From Lysinibacillus_B sp031181585 (lineage in GTDB: Bacteria > Bacillota > Bacilli > Bacillales_A > Planococcaceae), in contig NZ_CP154840.1 of assembly GCF_047301505.1 (NCBI RefSeq), forward strand, positions 1,984,001-2,048,000: 64,000 nt of DNA, in the 5' to 3' direction. The notes below the pieces were generated by a model. That model ran no database searches, was not told where the DNA came from, and was given only the letters and a program-made list of their open reading frames with translations. Within the stretch, counting starts at the first letter, position 1, and each line of letters begins with the position of its first letter. A program made the position numbers and the translations under genes. Positions 52,436 to 61,854 of this stretch are shown here, piece by piece.

Positions 52436-53569
52436 CTATTCTGCCCCAAAAACACCATCTCTTACTATTTCACTTTTGACATGAATATTCACTTTCATGT
52501 TTGGATACATCTCATCTAGTTCTTCATGCGTTAGGTTAGAACCTCTTACGTGACTTTCAAAATGTTCACCGAAACCAAATACGTCCGAATTTAGGTCTTG
52601 TGTGTACTGAATTATTCTAGCGATTTCACTCTCCACTTTTTCGTTTATTTCTTTTTCGAGCAGTTCTAGCGTTTTCTTATCCCCTGTGTTGATAGAAGCA
52701 TCGACTTCGGTTAATCGTACACTTATTTTAATATTTAAATCGTATTCAGGTGTATTTTGATCAATTAATTTAATCGTCTTTTTTGTTTTAATGGCATCCA
52801 TCGCAAAGGCTAGCTCATCAGGGGTGTCTCCTGTAGAAACAGATTCAAATTTCTCTCCATCGAAGACAAGCTCAAATGTTCCTCTTTCAAAGCCATCTCT
52901 AATTATTTTTACATAAAACATATCTTTTGCGGGAAGTCTTCCAACCATGCGTTCGTTTTGGAAAAAAGCAATTCCTGTAATTTTAATTAAGTTTTCTTCC
53001 CTCTTAATTATTGGCAGCACTATTTGACGTGTAGGTGAATAATAATCACGCCCAACTTCATGCAGCGTGGAGGAAATCGATTTTTCTCGTTCAATATTAT
53101 GTCCTAATAGGTTGAACATGTGCTGGCTTACATCTGTTATGTTTTCATATTGATATTCAAGGAAAGACTTGGCTTCTCCTTCCACTACACCTAAGTAAAT
53201 ACCGTTACTGATTTCGGGATTCATCAGCAGGGTATAGAGGGATTGCCCAAGACCCGCCTTGGCTAATTCTTCACCAAATACGACAACCCTTAATTGTCCT
53301 ACTGCTACTTTCTTGGATGCCTTCAAACTAACTTCTTCCCTCGTGCCCTTGCTTGTTCTGGCTGAAGCAGAGATCGTTTCCACATTGCTTTCAAACTCGG
53401 GATTGATTTGACGTATAATGGCTGTTGTAGTTAGATTTTCTTCATCGCCTGCATCGTATCCAATGAGTGTTGTTAAACTTAAATCTTCAAGAACTTTCTG
53501 TTCTGCACATCCCCCTAATAGAACTATAAAGACAACTACAAGAACTATTACTTTAAATTTTTTCATCAT
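52436..53569 (-). CDS. GerC-family spore germination lipoprotein
   Basis: 377 residues. Lipoprotein signal with lipobox LLGGC (about residue 21), Ger(x)C N-domain (VLEDLSLTTLIGYDAGD), and C-terminal domain (GIAFFQNERMVGRLPAKDM). Third subunit of a nutrient-germinant receptor in the spore inner membrane. Overlaps the end of the gerB-type gene by 4 bases. Confidence 0.92.
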   Translation of the reverse strand: MMKKFKVIVLVVVFIVLLGGCAEQKVLEDLSLTTLIGYDAGDEENLTTTAIIRQINPEFESNVETISASARTSKGTREEVSLKASKKVAVGQLRVVVFGEELAKAGLGQSLYTLLMNPEISNGIYLGVVEGEAKSFLEYQYENITDVSQHMFNLLGHNIEREKSISSTLHEVGRDYYSPTRQIVLPIIKREENLIKITGIAFFQNERMVGRLPAKDMFYVKIIRDGFERGTFELVFDGEKFESVSTGDTPDELAFAMDAIKTKKTIKLIDQNTPEYDLNIKISVRLTEVDASINTGDKKTLELLEKEINEKVESEIARIIQYTQDLNSDVFGFGEHFESHVRGSNLTHEELDEMYPNMKVNIHVKSEIVRDGVFGAE

Positions 53570-54675
53570 TGAGTCACCTGTGTTTTTCTAAATTTCCTTT
53601 TTATTAGTGCCAGGAAATATAAAAAGAAGGGAAATACAAAAACAGTAAAGAAGCCTACATGAGTAAATATTGCACTAATATCATTTAGCTGAGTCATCGT
53701 TTGAACAAGACAACTAAGAATGAACATCAGACCGCTAAAAGCCCAAATGAATGCTGATAAACTTATTTTAATGATACTGTTCACCCCGCGGTATACAGCC
53801 CATGCATATAAGCAAAGGTTTGGTAGAATGATGACGACACCGAAGCAAATCATGAAAATATCAATTCGCTCGATGAAGGGTAAACGTACAATACTAAGCA
53901 TTGTGAGTGTTGGCCAAACTGTTTTGGATAACTGCTCTCCGCTAAAGTACATTAATGAAACAAGCAAAATGGGAAAATACATTATTAATGTACCTAATAA
54001 CCCTAGATGAGCATAGCGATTTACTTTCTTTTTATCCTTTATATAAGGGTAAACAATATTAAGAATTTCAAACCCAACAATCGTAAACGTCATGGAGTAA
54101 GTACCCTTCAATATGTCTACAATACTACTTTCAAGAACAGGTAATAAATAATTTACTTCTGCATATTCTAGCGGGGGGATGAGTGAGAATAGCCAGACAT
54201 ATGTTATGACAAAGCTAAAAAAGCTAACCCCGACAATGACTTTTAACGTTCCTGTAAAGGTATAAATGAGGAGAAGCAGTAAAGTAGCAGATAAGAACCA
54301 AGGACTCAAATTATAGAAAACCCATGTATTGATTACTTCTATATAAGTTTTTAAAATGACAAAAAAGATGGAGCCGCAATAAGTGATGTAGAGCACGTTT
54401 AGAAAATTACCGATGAATTTACCGAATATATCCTGATTGATCTCATAGATATCATTTGTTTGATATATCTCCAGTGTTTTTATCATAATGAAGATAACTA
54501 AATGTGCGAGAAGAAAGCTGATGATTACTGAGATCCAGGCGTCTTGTTTTGCATGTTGATATAATTGCTGCTGAAACCCCATAACGCCAACTCCTACTTG
54601 GTTGGCGCTGATTATGGCTACAATTAAAAATGCATTTATCTGATGTTTAGGATTCATAGGGTTCATACTTTTCAT
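53566..54675 (-). CDS. GerB-family spore germination permease
   Basis: 369 residues, ten helices, amino acid/polyamine-like APC fold (QINAFLIVAIISANQVGVGV at the start). This subunit is thought to bind the germinant. It sits between the A and C genes with 4-base overlaps at both ends. Confidence 0.92.
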   Translation of the reverse strand: MKSMNPMNPKHQINAFLIVAIISANQVGVGVMGFQQQLYQHAKQDAWISVIISFLLAHLVIFIMIKTLEIYQTNDIYEINQDIFGKFIGNFLNVLYITYCGSIFFVILKTYIEVINTWVFYNLSPWFLSATLLLLLIYTFTGTLKVIVGVSFFSFVITYVWLFSLIPPLEYAEVNYLLPVLESSIVDILKGTYSMTFTIVGFEILNIVYPYIKDKKKVNRYAHLGLLGTLIMYFPILLVSLMYFSGEQLSKTVWPTLTMLSIVRLPFIERIDIFMICFGVVIILPNLCLYAWAVYRGVNSIIKISLSAFIWAFSGLMFILSCLVQTMTQLNDISAIFTHVGFFTVFVFPFFLYFLALIKRKFRKTQVTQ

Positions 54676-56201
54676 TCTTTCATCACATCATCTCTTTGAG
54701 GCTTGGCTTTTTCATTATGCACTTTTCGGTTAAATGTCCCATTGCTCGTCGCACGTGTTTTCAATAAACCGATTGGTAAACGGATAATAGCTGTTCCCCA
54801 ATCCAGGATTCTTGGAGGATATAAAGGCGACATATAAGGTGCGCCAAGACTTGTCTGTCTTAAAAGATGTATTGCTAATAAACAAAAGGCTAACATAATA
54901 CCGTAATATCCCCAAAAACCAGCTAAAAAGATAATCGGGAACCGAAGTAGTCGAATAACATTACCCATCATATAATTTGGTGTAGTAAATGAGGCTAGGG
55001 CACATAATGCAACAATAATGATAAGAATATTGCTTGTGATACCTGCCTGTACTGCCGCTGTTCCAATTACAATACCGCCAACGATACCGATTGTTTGGCC
55101 AACTTTTGTAGGCAGCCTCGCTCCGGCCTCCCTTAGCAGCTCGATAATTAACTCTAGAACAAGTGCTTCTATTATAGGAGGAAACGGTACAATGGCTCTT
55201 GACTCACTTAACGGTATAAGAAGCGGCTGCGGGATAATCTCATAATGAAACGTTAATGATGCAACGTACATCGGTGTTAAAAAAATAGATAAAAAAACAG
55301 CAGAGAATCTAAGCAGCCGGATAAATGTAGCCAGTTGCCACCGAAGGTTCTGCTCCTCACGGCTATGGAAAAATTCTACAAATGAATAGGGGCATAATAT
55401 AGCCATGGAGCTTCCTTCTACAATAATTCCTATCTTTCCGTTTAACAGCCCATCGCAAAATCGGTCTGGACGTTCCGTCAACAGCATTTGGGGGAAAACG
55501 GAATAAGAATTATCCTCAATCAACTCAGCCAGCATGGCACTGTCAATCAGGTCTTCGATTTTAAGGTTTGCGATCCTTTCACGAACGATATCAATATTTT
55601 CGTCAGCAGCAATTGCTTTTACATATAGTACAGAAAAAGGGGTATTTGTTTGCCTGCCGACAGAATATTCCTCATTGCAAAGATTAGGGTTTCTAATCAA
55701 TCTGCGAACTAGTGAAACATTCGTTGCCAAACTTTCATTGAAGCCGACTTGCGAGCCGATTACCTGTGATTCGTTTTCCGGTGCTGCTAATGAGCGTGTC
55801 GGAGCAGCGATAATATTTGCCAGACCAACTTGGTTATGCCCCTCTATATGGATCAAAACATAACCATTTAATAAATCATAAATAATTTCTTTTTTTTGTG
55901 TCGCTAACTTAAATTTAGGAATGGCTAAAATCTGAGGGAGCGCCTCTGGCTTGCTTGGTTTACTTTTATCTAATACTGAAATAATTTGGTCATTTAATAC
56001 TTGGCCGTCAACCAAGTTTTCTATATAAGCAACCGTAATAGTTTCTGTAACATCTTTTATAATTAAATCCGCAGGGGAATTGGTGATTTCCTGTAACTCA
56101 GTAAAAAACTCTTTTTTTAATGGAGGAAAGATACCGTCTATTTCTAAGCCTTTATAATCTTCAGATTCATTTTTAATATTCTGCTTTTGTTTCTCAAACA
56201 T
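54672..56201 (-). CDS. GerA-family spore germination protein
   Basis: 509 residues. Hydrophilic N-domain (about 1-290, with LVRRLIRNPNLCNEE and GKIGIIVEGSS typical of GerA) then five to six C-terminal helices (YEIIPQPLLIPLSESRAIVP, RLPTKVGQTIGIVGGIVIG). First gene of the gerA-gerB-gerC operon. A long AAGGAAGGAG lies before the ATG. The triad indicates an endospore former; the germinant cannot be predicted. Confidence 0.93.
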   Translation of the reverse strand: MFEKQKQNIKNESEDYKGLEIDGIFPPLKKEFFTELQEITNSPADLIIKDVTETITVAYIENLVDGQVLNDQIISVLDKSKPSKPEALPQILAIPKFKLATQKKEIIYDLLNGYVLIHIEGHNQVGLANIIAAPTRSLAAPENESQVIGSQVGFNESLATNVSLVRRLIRNPNLCNEEYSVGRQTNTPFSVLYVKAIAADENIDIVRERIANLKIEDLIDSAMLAELIEDNSYSVFPQMLLTERPDRFCDGLLNGKIGIIVEGSSMAILCPYSFVEFFHSREEQNLRWQLATFIRLLRFSAVFLSIFLTPMYVASLTFHYEIIPQPLLIPLSESRAIVPFPPIIEALVLELIIELLREAGARLPTKVGQTIGIVGGIVIGTAAVQAGITSNILIIIVALCALASFTTPNYMMGNVIRLLRFPIIFLAGFWGYYGIMLAFCLLAIHLLRQTSLGAPYMSPLYPPRILDWGTAIIRLPIGLLKTRATSNGTFNRKVHNEKAKPQRDDVMKE

Positions 56202-56228
56202 GTACAGTCCTAGCTCCTTCCTTGACGT

Positions 56229-56258
56229 TAGAATAGACTTTCTATCATCTATCTATAC
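56229..56258 (-). promoter_or_regulatory. Sigma-G-like promoter of ger operon
   Basis: On the minus strand GTATA (56258-56254), exactly 18 bases, then TATTCTA (56235-56229). The known sigma-G consensus is GHATR-N18-CATnHTA; only the first C of the -10 differs. It lies 28 bases before the gerA ATG. Confidence 0.65.
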
Positions 56259-56416
56259 GCCGATTTATATATACAGGAAAGATTTAATCGAGGAGATTTC
56301 AAAGAAAAACAGTTTAGTTTCCTCGTAGTGTATCTTGGGTGGGAAGGAGAGCAAAATACCGTTTGTTTTATTACGGGGGAATTTACTGACGGTCATGGCC
56401 GAGCAACTTCAGCAAC

Positions 56417-56444
56417 AAAAAACTTCCTTACTATTGTAAGGAAG
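56417..56444 (-). terminator. Terminator of 60-residue gene
   Basis: Minus strand CTTCCTTAC/GTAAGGAAG stem (56444-56423) then T6. The rest of 56259-56530 shows nothing recognisable. Confidence 0.7.
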
Positions 56445-56530
56445 CGAAATAGGGGAATCTATGGTAAACGCACGAATGTGTGCGTGTATTAGTGACCATT
56501 CACGAAGTGTAACACATGATAGTTGTCAGT

Positions 56531-56713
56531 TTATCCAACCAGGTGATGTTTAACAACTTCGTATGCTTGGCAAATAAGTGCGAAGTCGGCTTTATCATTT
56601 TTTGCTATCATATCGCTTGCAATATCGTATAAATCCAATTTGTTTTCTGTCACCATGTCATTCAACAATGCTGCCTGGATTTTTTCTACGTAGCTTTGAA
56701 TAGGTGTGTTCAA
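56531..56713 (-). CDS. 60-residue soluble protein, unknown
   Basis: Small helical soluble protein (SYVEKIQAALLNDMVTENKL, then ICQAYEVVKHHLVG). The TTG at 56713 is 9 bases after GGAG; an in-frame TTG at 56728 overlaps that site. Own terminator at 56417. No family recognised. Confidence 0.45.
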   Translation of the reverse strand: MNTPIQSYVEKIQAALLNDMVTENKLDLYDIASDMIAKNDKADFALICQAYEVVKHHLVG

Positions 56714-57030
56714 GTATGTCATCTCCAATGAGGTGTTTTGATATTATTATTATATATCGACAGACGTCTGACATCAATGGATTTTACTTGAAAAATGGAA
56801 TGATTCATGCAGTTTTTGACAAGAAAATGAACAGAGATTATTTTTACTCATTGAAAACGCTTTTATTAAATTATTGGAAAATACGAAATGTTTGAAGGTG
56901 AAGACGCTGGGACATAAGTAGAAATCACAACAAAATCAGCGTGAAACTGTAATGACAATTCGATACTTTCGAAATAGATGAAAGGGCAGGGGGCGTACAT
57001 CTGCCGCTAAGCTTTCAATGCAAAGTAAAG

Positions 57031-57091
57031 CTTCCTGCGGGAATAGCTCGTCGCTCGAGAGTACAGACTCAGGACGTGCCCGCGGAAAGCG
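57031..57091. repeat. Bacillales-type hairpin repeat (CCTGCGGGA/CCCGCGGAAAGCG)
   Basis: TTCCTGCGGG (57032-57041) and CCCGCGGAAAGCG (57079-57091) form a stem around a variable loop. This paired core is a widespread interspersed repeat in Bacillaceae/Planococcaceae genomes by my recollection. The rest of the 56729-57206 interval shows no gene; its codon-like frame at 56704-56895 has no ribosome site. Confidence 0.5.
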
Positions 57092-57128
57092 TACCCGTAT
57101 CGGAAGTCAATTTTCACCGTATCGAAAA

Positions 57129-57161
57129 AAAAGCATCTTTCCACTTGAGAAAAATGCTTTT
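57129..57161 (-). terminator. Terminator of nucleotidyltransferase gene
   Basis: AAAAGCAT (57129-57136) with ATGCTTTT (57154-57161); T8 in minus orientation. Confidence 0.7.
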
Positions 57162-57206
57162 GTTTTGTCCCCGCTTCTTTTCTGCGTTTATTGAATAGGT
57201 GGCTGC

Positions 57207-57758
57207 TTACCGCTCAATAGTAATCGTCGGCCAGCTTTTCTCCCATTGTTTTTCAAGCATTCTCTTTTTATATACATAAGACAATGATTCCTGTGCCTGA
57301 TAGTTGGGTGTAGGACGAACAATCATCGCGAACAAATCATTCAGACCGTATGGAGCCATGATGAAGAGCTCACCATCCTGGATTCTAACCGCAACGGCAG
57401 TCGGTGTTTCTGGAAAATGGGCGACACCTTCGCAAGATGAACGAAAAGGGGGAAGGTTGTTTTTCTTATGCATCCGGGCCTGATTTTTTACAGACCAAGG
57501 GAAGCCTGGCAGTAAACTTTTTAGGCGATCTTCCAGCATCTTTTCCTTTTCAATTGAAGTATCAGCGGGATCATAATAAATGACATCAATATCCTGTACT
57601 CGTGTTGTACATTGCTGGATGCTATCCCATACCTTACTTCTGATGATGCCTGCACAAATCCACGAATCGTTTAAATGAAGAGACTCTACAGCCGTTAACA
57701 TCGCCATAAGAGTGGCATCGTTTGCAATGAGTTCTTTTAATGTTGCTTCATATTTCAT
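57207..57758 (-). CDS. Nucleotidyltransferase-fold protein (DUF925-like)
   Basis: 183 residues. Pol-beta-like order: CAGIIRSKVWDS, then the DIDVIYYDP metal-binding pair (about 55-57), then a C-terminal RIQDGELFIMAPYGLNDLFA. Fits the DUF925/NTP_transf_6 (COG3575) family. Substrate unknown. Stands alone with terminators on both sides. Confidence 0.78.
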   Translation of the reverse strand: MKYEATLKELIANDATLMAMLTAVESLHLNDSWICAGIIRSKVWDSIQQCTTRVQDIDVIYYDPADTSIEKEKMLEDRLKSLLPGFPWSVKNQARMHKKNNLPPFRSSCEGVAHFPETPTAVAVRIQDGELFIMAPYGLNDLFAMIVRPTPNYQAQESLSYVYKKRMLEKQWEKSWPTITIER

Positions 57759-57894
57759 TTTCCTACATCCTCCTTAACTACTTGATTCAAACTGATTAGC
57801 TAAATCTTCTGGTACGATGTAATTATAAATACCTGGGAGCGGGGAAGCACTATTTTTTTAGTAACTACAGGAAGAAACCATATGCGCAAACTGA

Positions 57895-57921
57895 AAAAAG
57901 GCGGGAAGATAAGCCTCCCGC
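57895..57921 (-). terminator. Terminator of zinc-ribbon pair
   Basis: Minus strand GCGGGA (57921-57916) with TCCCGC (57906-57901), then a T run (57899-57895). Confidence 0.7.
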
Positions 57922-57950
57922 AAAATCTGCAGATTAAAATACTTTTCCAC

Positions 57951-58748
57951 TTATCCTAAAAAGGAGACGCTCTTCATGAAATCATCGAGGATAGAACGGG
58001 CAATTGTAGAAGAGACATAGGCAAGCATGACAAATGAAACGAGAAAATAGATGATGTAGGCATAGAAGCCATTGATGGATTTCGAGCTTTGGCGAACGGC
58101 ATCGACTGTCACAAATGCACCGATTAGAATACAAACTAGCAGAACCGCTATGACAAATAGGAAGAGAGCCAATTTTGTTGTCCCGAGCAGGTGGAGAAGG
58201 AAGCATGCTGCATTCAGAATGATGACGACTGGATAGAAGCCGGATAATACTTTCAACGTACCGAGTACCCCTTGTGATTCGGCAAAAAAATAGGTCACTA
58301 AATAGGTAGCAATCAAGCTGATGATCATAAGCAAGCTATAAAGAAGTGCCATAGACAAGAGGAAGGAACCTCTATCAACGAAAACGCCTAATACATCACC
58401 GGTTAAGCCGTAGGTGGCAAGTACTGCCGAAATAATTAGTAGAATAAGGGTAGTGGCAAAAGTTTTAGCAGGGAGGGGTGCTTCGAGTGCATTTGTCGGA
58501 TTTATTATTGCCGCTTTAAAATAAGCTAGATAAGCCCGAACCTCCACTTGTAGTTTGTTAGGCTGGACATCTTGGCTGGCAGAGCGTCTTTTTGGCTTGT
58601 ATCTTGAAGGAGCTTCTATGTGGGAAGGGGCAGCAGATTCTGAAATCGGACTGATAATTTGTGCTGTATCGCTGATTAAAGGGGTCCCGCAGCTTCCACA
58701 AAAATTTCCTAGTTGCTGTTCATAACCGCACGCATGGCAGTTCTGCAT
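57951..58748 (-). CDS. Zinc-ribbon membrane protein, unknown
   Basis: 265 residues. N-terminal double zinc ribbon (CHACGYEQQLGNFCGSCG), a ~60-residue charged linker, and five to six membrane helices (about 85-260). The zinc-ribbon + helices layout resembles YIP1-like or DUF regulator proteins but I cannot name the family. It follows the TcaA-like gene in the same orientation with a 74-base gap, so the two are probably co-transcribed. Confidence 0.6.
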   Translation of the reverse strand: MQNCHACGYEQQLGNFCGSCGTPLISDTAQIISPISESAAPSHIEAPSRYKPKRRSASQDVQPNKLQVEVRAYLAYFKAAIINPTNALEAPLPAKTFATTLILLIISAVLATYGLTGDVLGVFVDRGSFLLSMALLYSLLMIISLIATYLVTYFFAESQGVLGTLKVLSGFYPVVIILNAACFLLHLLGTTKLALFLFVIAVLLVCILIGAFVTVDAVRQSSKSINGFYAYIIYFLVSFVMLAYVSSTIARSILDDFMKSVSFLG

Positions 58749-58822
58749 TCTTTCAACCTCTTTCTATTTTTTCTTCCTGTTAATACATAAGGCAATGATA
58801 GAGCAATAGATACAACTACTCC

Positions 58823-59929
58823 TTACGGCATAATAAAATCAATCGACTTCAGGATGTTTTGATAATCATCTTGTAATTGAGTAAATAACGCATCTGCCTG
58901 TTCTTTTAACGTATCAATGCTCCATTTTTTGCTCTTTTTCTCTGTTAAGGTTGGAAATTCAAACACAAGCTCATTGCTCGTTAGGGGAAGCTCGTTGGAG
59001 TGCATTTCACTGCCGTTCACATCCTTAGCCACGACTTTCAGTTTTAAATTCTCATTAAATGAAACGGGAAATAAGGAGCTCATTTCTGAAACATAATGAT
59101 TGGTTGATTTGCCATTAATATAGAGTAGTCCATCAAAGGCAGATTGCAGCGTTACTGTTTCACCTTCAACAATCTCCTCCAGCGTAACCGATTGTTTTTC
59201 ACCGCCCAAAGAGGGTACAAGCAAGGATCCTTTCCCGCGCAGAGGGACAATCGTAACATGCGCATCGTAGGAAATGTCATATTCTCCTGGAATGAACGTA
59301 CCTATATTCACTGCCTGTTCTGTCTCTGATGAAAAGTCTTTTTCTGCCACAGTAATCGTTGACTCGGCGGGTATTAAAACTTTCATTTCCACAGTAAGAG
59401 GCGTAATGTCAACTGTATTGTAAAACAACAGTTTGCGATGCTTAATGGAAAGTAAATCCCCGGATTCGAAAAGTTTGCTGCCCCAAAGCTGGTTGGATTT
59501 TGTTTTTGCTGCTCGTTCAGCAGTTTCTATCAAGCTGGATATGGAGGAATGGATGTCCTCAGCGGTTAGAAAACGAAGTAATTGTTCGGGCGTACCTTGT
59601 ACATCTTTCTCTATCATCAGCATGTCATATAAAGCTTCCGCATCTTTTTCAAGCAGCAATTCCTCCAGTGCCCGGACTTTTTTTTCCGGACTTGCCATAC
59701 TTGATAAAACAAGATGACAAATGAGAAGAATCAAGGCCAATCCGCTGATGAGACTATAAAAAATAGTTTGCCGCTTTGTCCAAGTTATGTTCATTTTTCT
59801 AAAGCTGATTCCTGAAAGGAGGGAAGTTCGGATAGATTCTTCTTGCACATCCACAATTTCTTTTCCGCATTTCATGCAGAAGCGTGCTGTCTGTTTCAAA
59901 TCGGCACCACAGTTTGTACAAAATTTCAT
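58823..59929 (-). CDS. TcaA/YvbJ-like zinc-ribbon membrane protein
   Basis: 368 residues. Zinc ribbon CTNCGADLKQTARFCMKCG, one membrane helix (about 55-75), then an extracytoplasmic region with beta-rich repeats. Same order as S. aureus TcaA and B. subtilis YvbJ. TcaA members affect teicoplanin susceptibility and envelope state. First gene of the two-gene zinc-ribbon operon. Confidence 0.7.
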   Translation of the reverse strand: MKFCTNCGADLKQTARFCMKCGKEIVDVQEESIRTSLLSGISFRKMNITWTKRQTIFYSLISGLALILLICHLVLSSMASPEKKVRALEELLLEKDAEALYDMLMIEKDVQGTPEQLLRFLTAEDIHSSISSLIETAERAAKTKSNQLWGSKLFESGDLLSIKHRKLLFYNTVDITPLTVEMKVLIPAESTITVAEKDFSSETEQAVNIGTFIPGEYDISYDAHVTIVPLRGKGSLLVPSLGGEKQSVTLEEIVEGETVTLQSAFDGLLYINGKSTNHYVSEMSSLFPVSFNENLKLKVVAKDVNGSEMHSNELPLTSNELVFEFPTLTEKKSKKWSIDTLKEQADALFTQLQDDYQNILKSIDFIMP

Positions 59930-60073
59930 TTAGATCCCCTTTATTGTTATGTATTTGTAAGTTGCGGCTTACTTGCCGTATTGCTTGTCTGTAGGGTCTG
60001 CAATACAACATACATATTCCATATAGCTGCTGAAAATTCCGTTTTTCGGTGTTTTCCTTCTATAAATGTATAG

Positions 60074-60107
60074 AAAAAAAGCCCCCCAACAGTTCCAACT
60101 GTTGGGG
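60074..60107 (-). terminator. Terminator of sulP gene
   Basis: CCCCAACAGTT (60084-60094) with AACTGTTGGGG (60097-60107); T7 in minus orientation. Confidence 0.85.
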
Positions 60108-60182
60108 AGCGGTTTAAAAACAGCAGCATGTTGCTGTAATTGTGCGCAATATTAGATAGACCGGGGACTACCGATCATCATT

Positions 60183-61610
60183 TTAAATTGTCTGCTGTCC
60201 CGTGATTTTTTCGAGCAGCTTTGTACTTGGAACGTTCATGCCGCAAAATTGAACGTCTATGTGCTTGGCTGCAAGCATTTCCTTAACTTTTATGAGCGCC
60301 ATCACAGCTGATTCATCCCAGATATGACTTTCTGATAAATCGATGATAATACTTCCATACGTATCAGCTTTTTTAAAATAATGTAACAGGCTTTCTGTTG
60401 AAGCAAAGAACAGCTGTCCTTTGACATAAAAGTGACCGTTTTCCTCGCTTATCTTTACTGTGGATAGTTTCGATACAAAGAACATGGCGCTTACGAGCAC
60501 ACCTGACACGACACCGATTGCAAGATTGTGCGTGTAAAGCACGACAGCGATCGTCAGCAGCATAACGAATACATCCTGCTTTGGTGCAGTAAATGTGTAT
60601 TTAAACGAGCTCCAATCGAACTGCGTAATACACACGACAACCATCACCCCGGCTAAAACGGGCATCGGAATCTGGATGACATAATCTCCCAACACGAGAA
60701 TTAAAAACATTAAAAATGCGCCTGCAACAAACGTAGATAATCGCCCTCGAGCACCTGATTTTACATTGATAACAGATTGCCCAATCATCGCACAGCCGGC
60801 CATGCCACCGAAAAAGCCGTTGATGATATTGGCGATACCCTGACCGCGCGCCTCCTGATTTTTATTACTTTCTGAATCTGTCATATCATCCAAAATAGCA
60901 GCAGTCAGTAAGGATTCCATTAATCCAACAACGGCTAGCGCTAATGAATAAGGAAGGATAATGGAGAGTGTCTCCCACGTAAAAGGAATGTTTGGAATAA
61001 GGAATGTTGGCAACGTTTGCGAAATAGACCCCATATCTCCGACGGTTTTCAAATCAATCCCTAAAAAAACGACGACAGCGGATAAAATCACAACGGCAAT
61101 CAGCGGAGCCGGAATTCCTTTAATCAGGAATGGAATAAGGTAGATGAGTCCAATCGTTAAAAGCAGGAATACCCATGTCATCATAGTGCCCCCGATGAAG
61201 TGGGGCGTCTGTGCGATAAATACTAATATCGCCAGAGAGTTAACAAAGCCGAGCATTACGGCATTCGGGATAAACTTCATCAAACGGTCGATTTTGGCTG
61301 CGCCAAACAGGATTTGAATAATCCCGGTCAAAATGGTTGCCGCCAATAAATATTCCAGGCCGTGGTCTTTCACTAGCGAGACAATGACAAGAGCCATCGC
61401 CCCTGTAGCGGCTGAAATCATGGCGGGTCTTCCTCCGACAAAACTTATCGTCACCGCTATAATAAAGGAAGCATAAAGACCGACCATAGGATCCACTCCC
61501 GCCAAAATAGAAAATGCGATAGCTTCTGGAATAAGTGCAAGTGCAACTACTAAGCCGGCTAAAATATCAGCTCGGATATTACCGAACCATTGTTGTTTAT
61601 ATTCTTTCAT
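60183..61610 (-). CDS. SulP-family anion transporter with STAS domain
   Basis: 475 residues. Seven-plus-seven helix core (LAGLVVALALIPEAIAFSIL; GGRPAMISAATGAMALV; GGMAGCAMIGQSVINVKSGA) followed by a STAS domain (about 385-475, SIIIDLSESHIWDESAVMAL). Substrate may be sulfate, bicarbonate or other anions. Single gene with its own terminator. Confidence 0.9.
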   Translation of the reverse strand: MKEYKQQWFGNIRADILAGLVVALALIPEAIAFSILAGVDPMVGLYASFIIAVTISFVGGRPAMISAATGAMALVIVSLVKDHGLEYLLAATILTGIIQILFGAAKIDRLMKFIPNAVMLGFVNSLAILVFIAQTPHFIGGTMMTWVFLLLTIGLIYLIPFLIKGIPAPLIAVVILSAVVVFLGIDLKTVGDMGSISQTLPTFLIPNIPFTWETLSIILPYSLALAVVGLMESLLTAAILDDMTDSESNKNQEARGQGIANIINGFFGGMAGCAMIGQSVINVKSGARGRLSTFVAGAFLMFLILVLGDYVIQIPMPVLAGVMVVVCITQFDWSSFKYTFTAPKQDVFVMLLTIAVVLYTHNLAIGVVSGVLVSAMFFVSKLSTVKISEENGHFYVKGQLFFASTESLLHYFKKADTYGSIIIDLSESHIWDESAVMALIKVKEMLAAKHIDVQFCGMNVPSTKLLEKITGQQTI

Positions 61611-61854
61611 AAAAAACCTCTCTTAAAAAATCTTACCCTATCATATCATTGTTTTTTCTTCTGTGGGAAAAAATCATATAGTTCCAAGTTGGAAATTTAA
61701 AGAGCGGCATTCTTTAGTCCTGTGTTTTTATACCTAAAAATAGAACCGGCTTATAAGCAGCAAGCATCAAATTTAACGTTTAAGACATTTCCATATTTAT
61801 GGGGGTAATGGCTTCCTTTATAATGGAGACAGAATGCGGAAAGGGGTTGATTGC

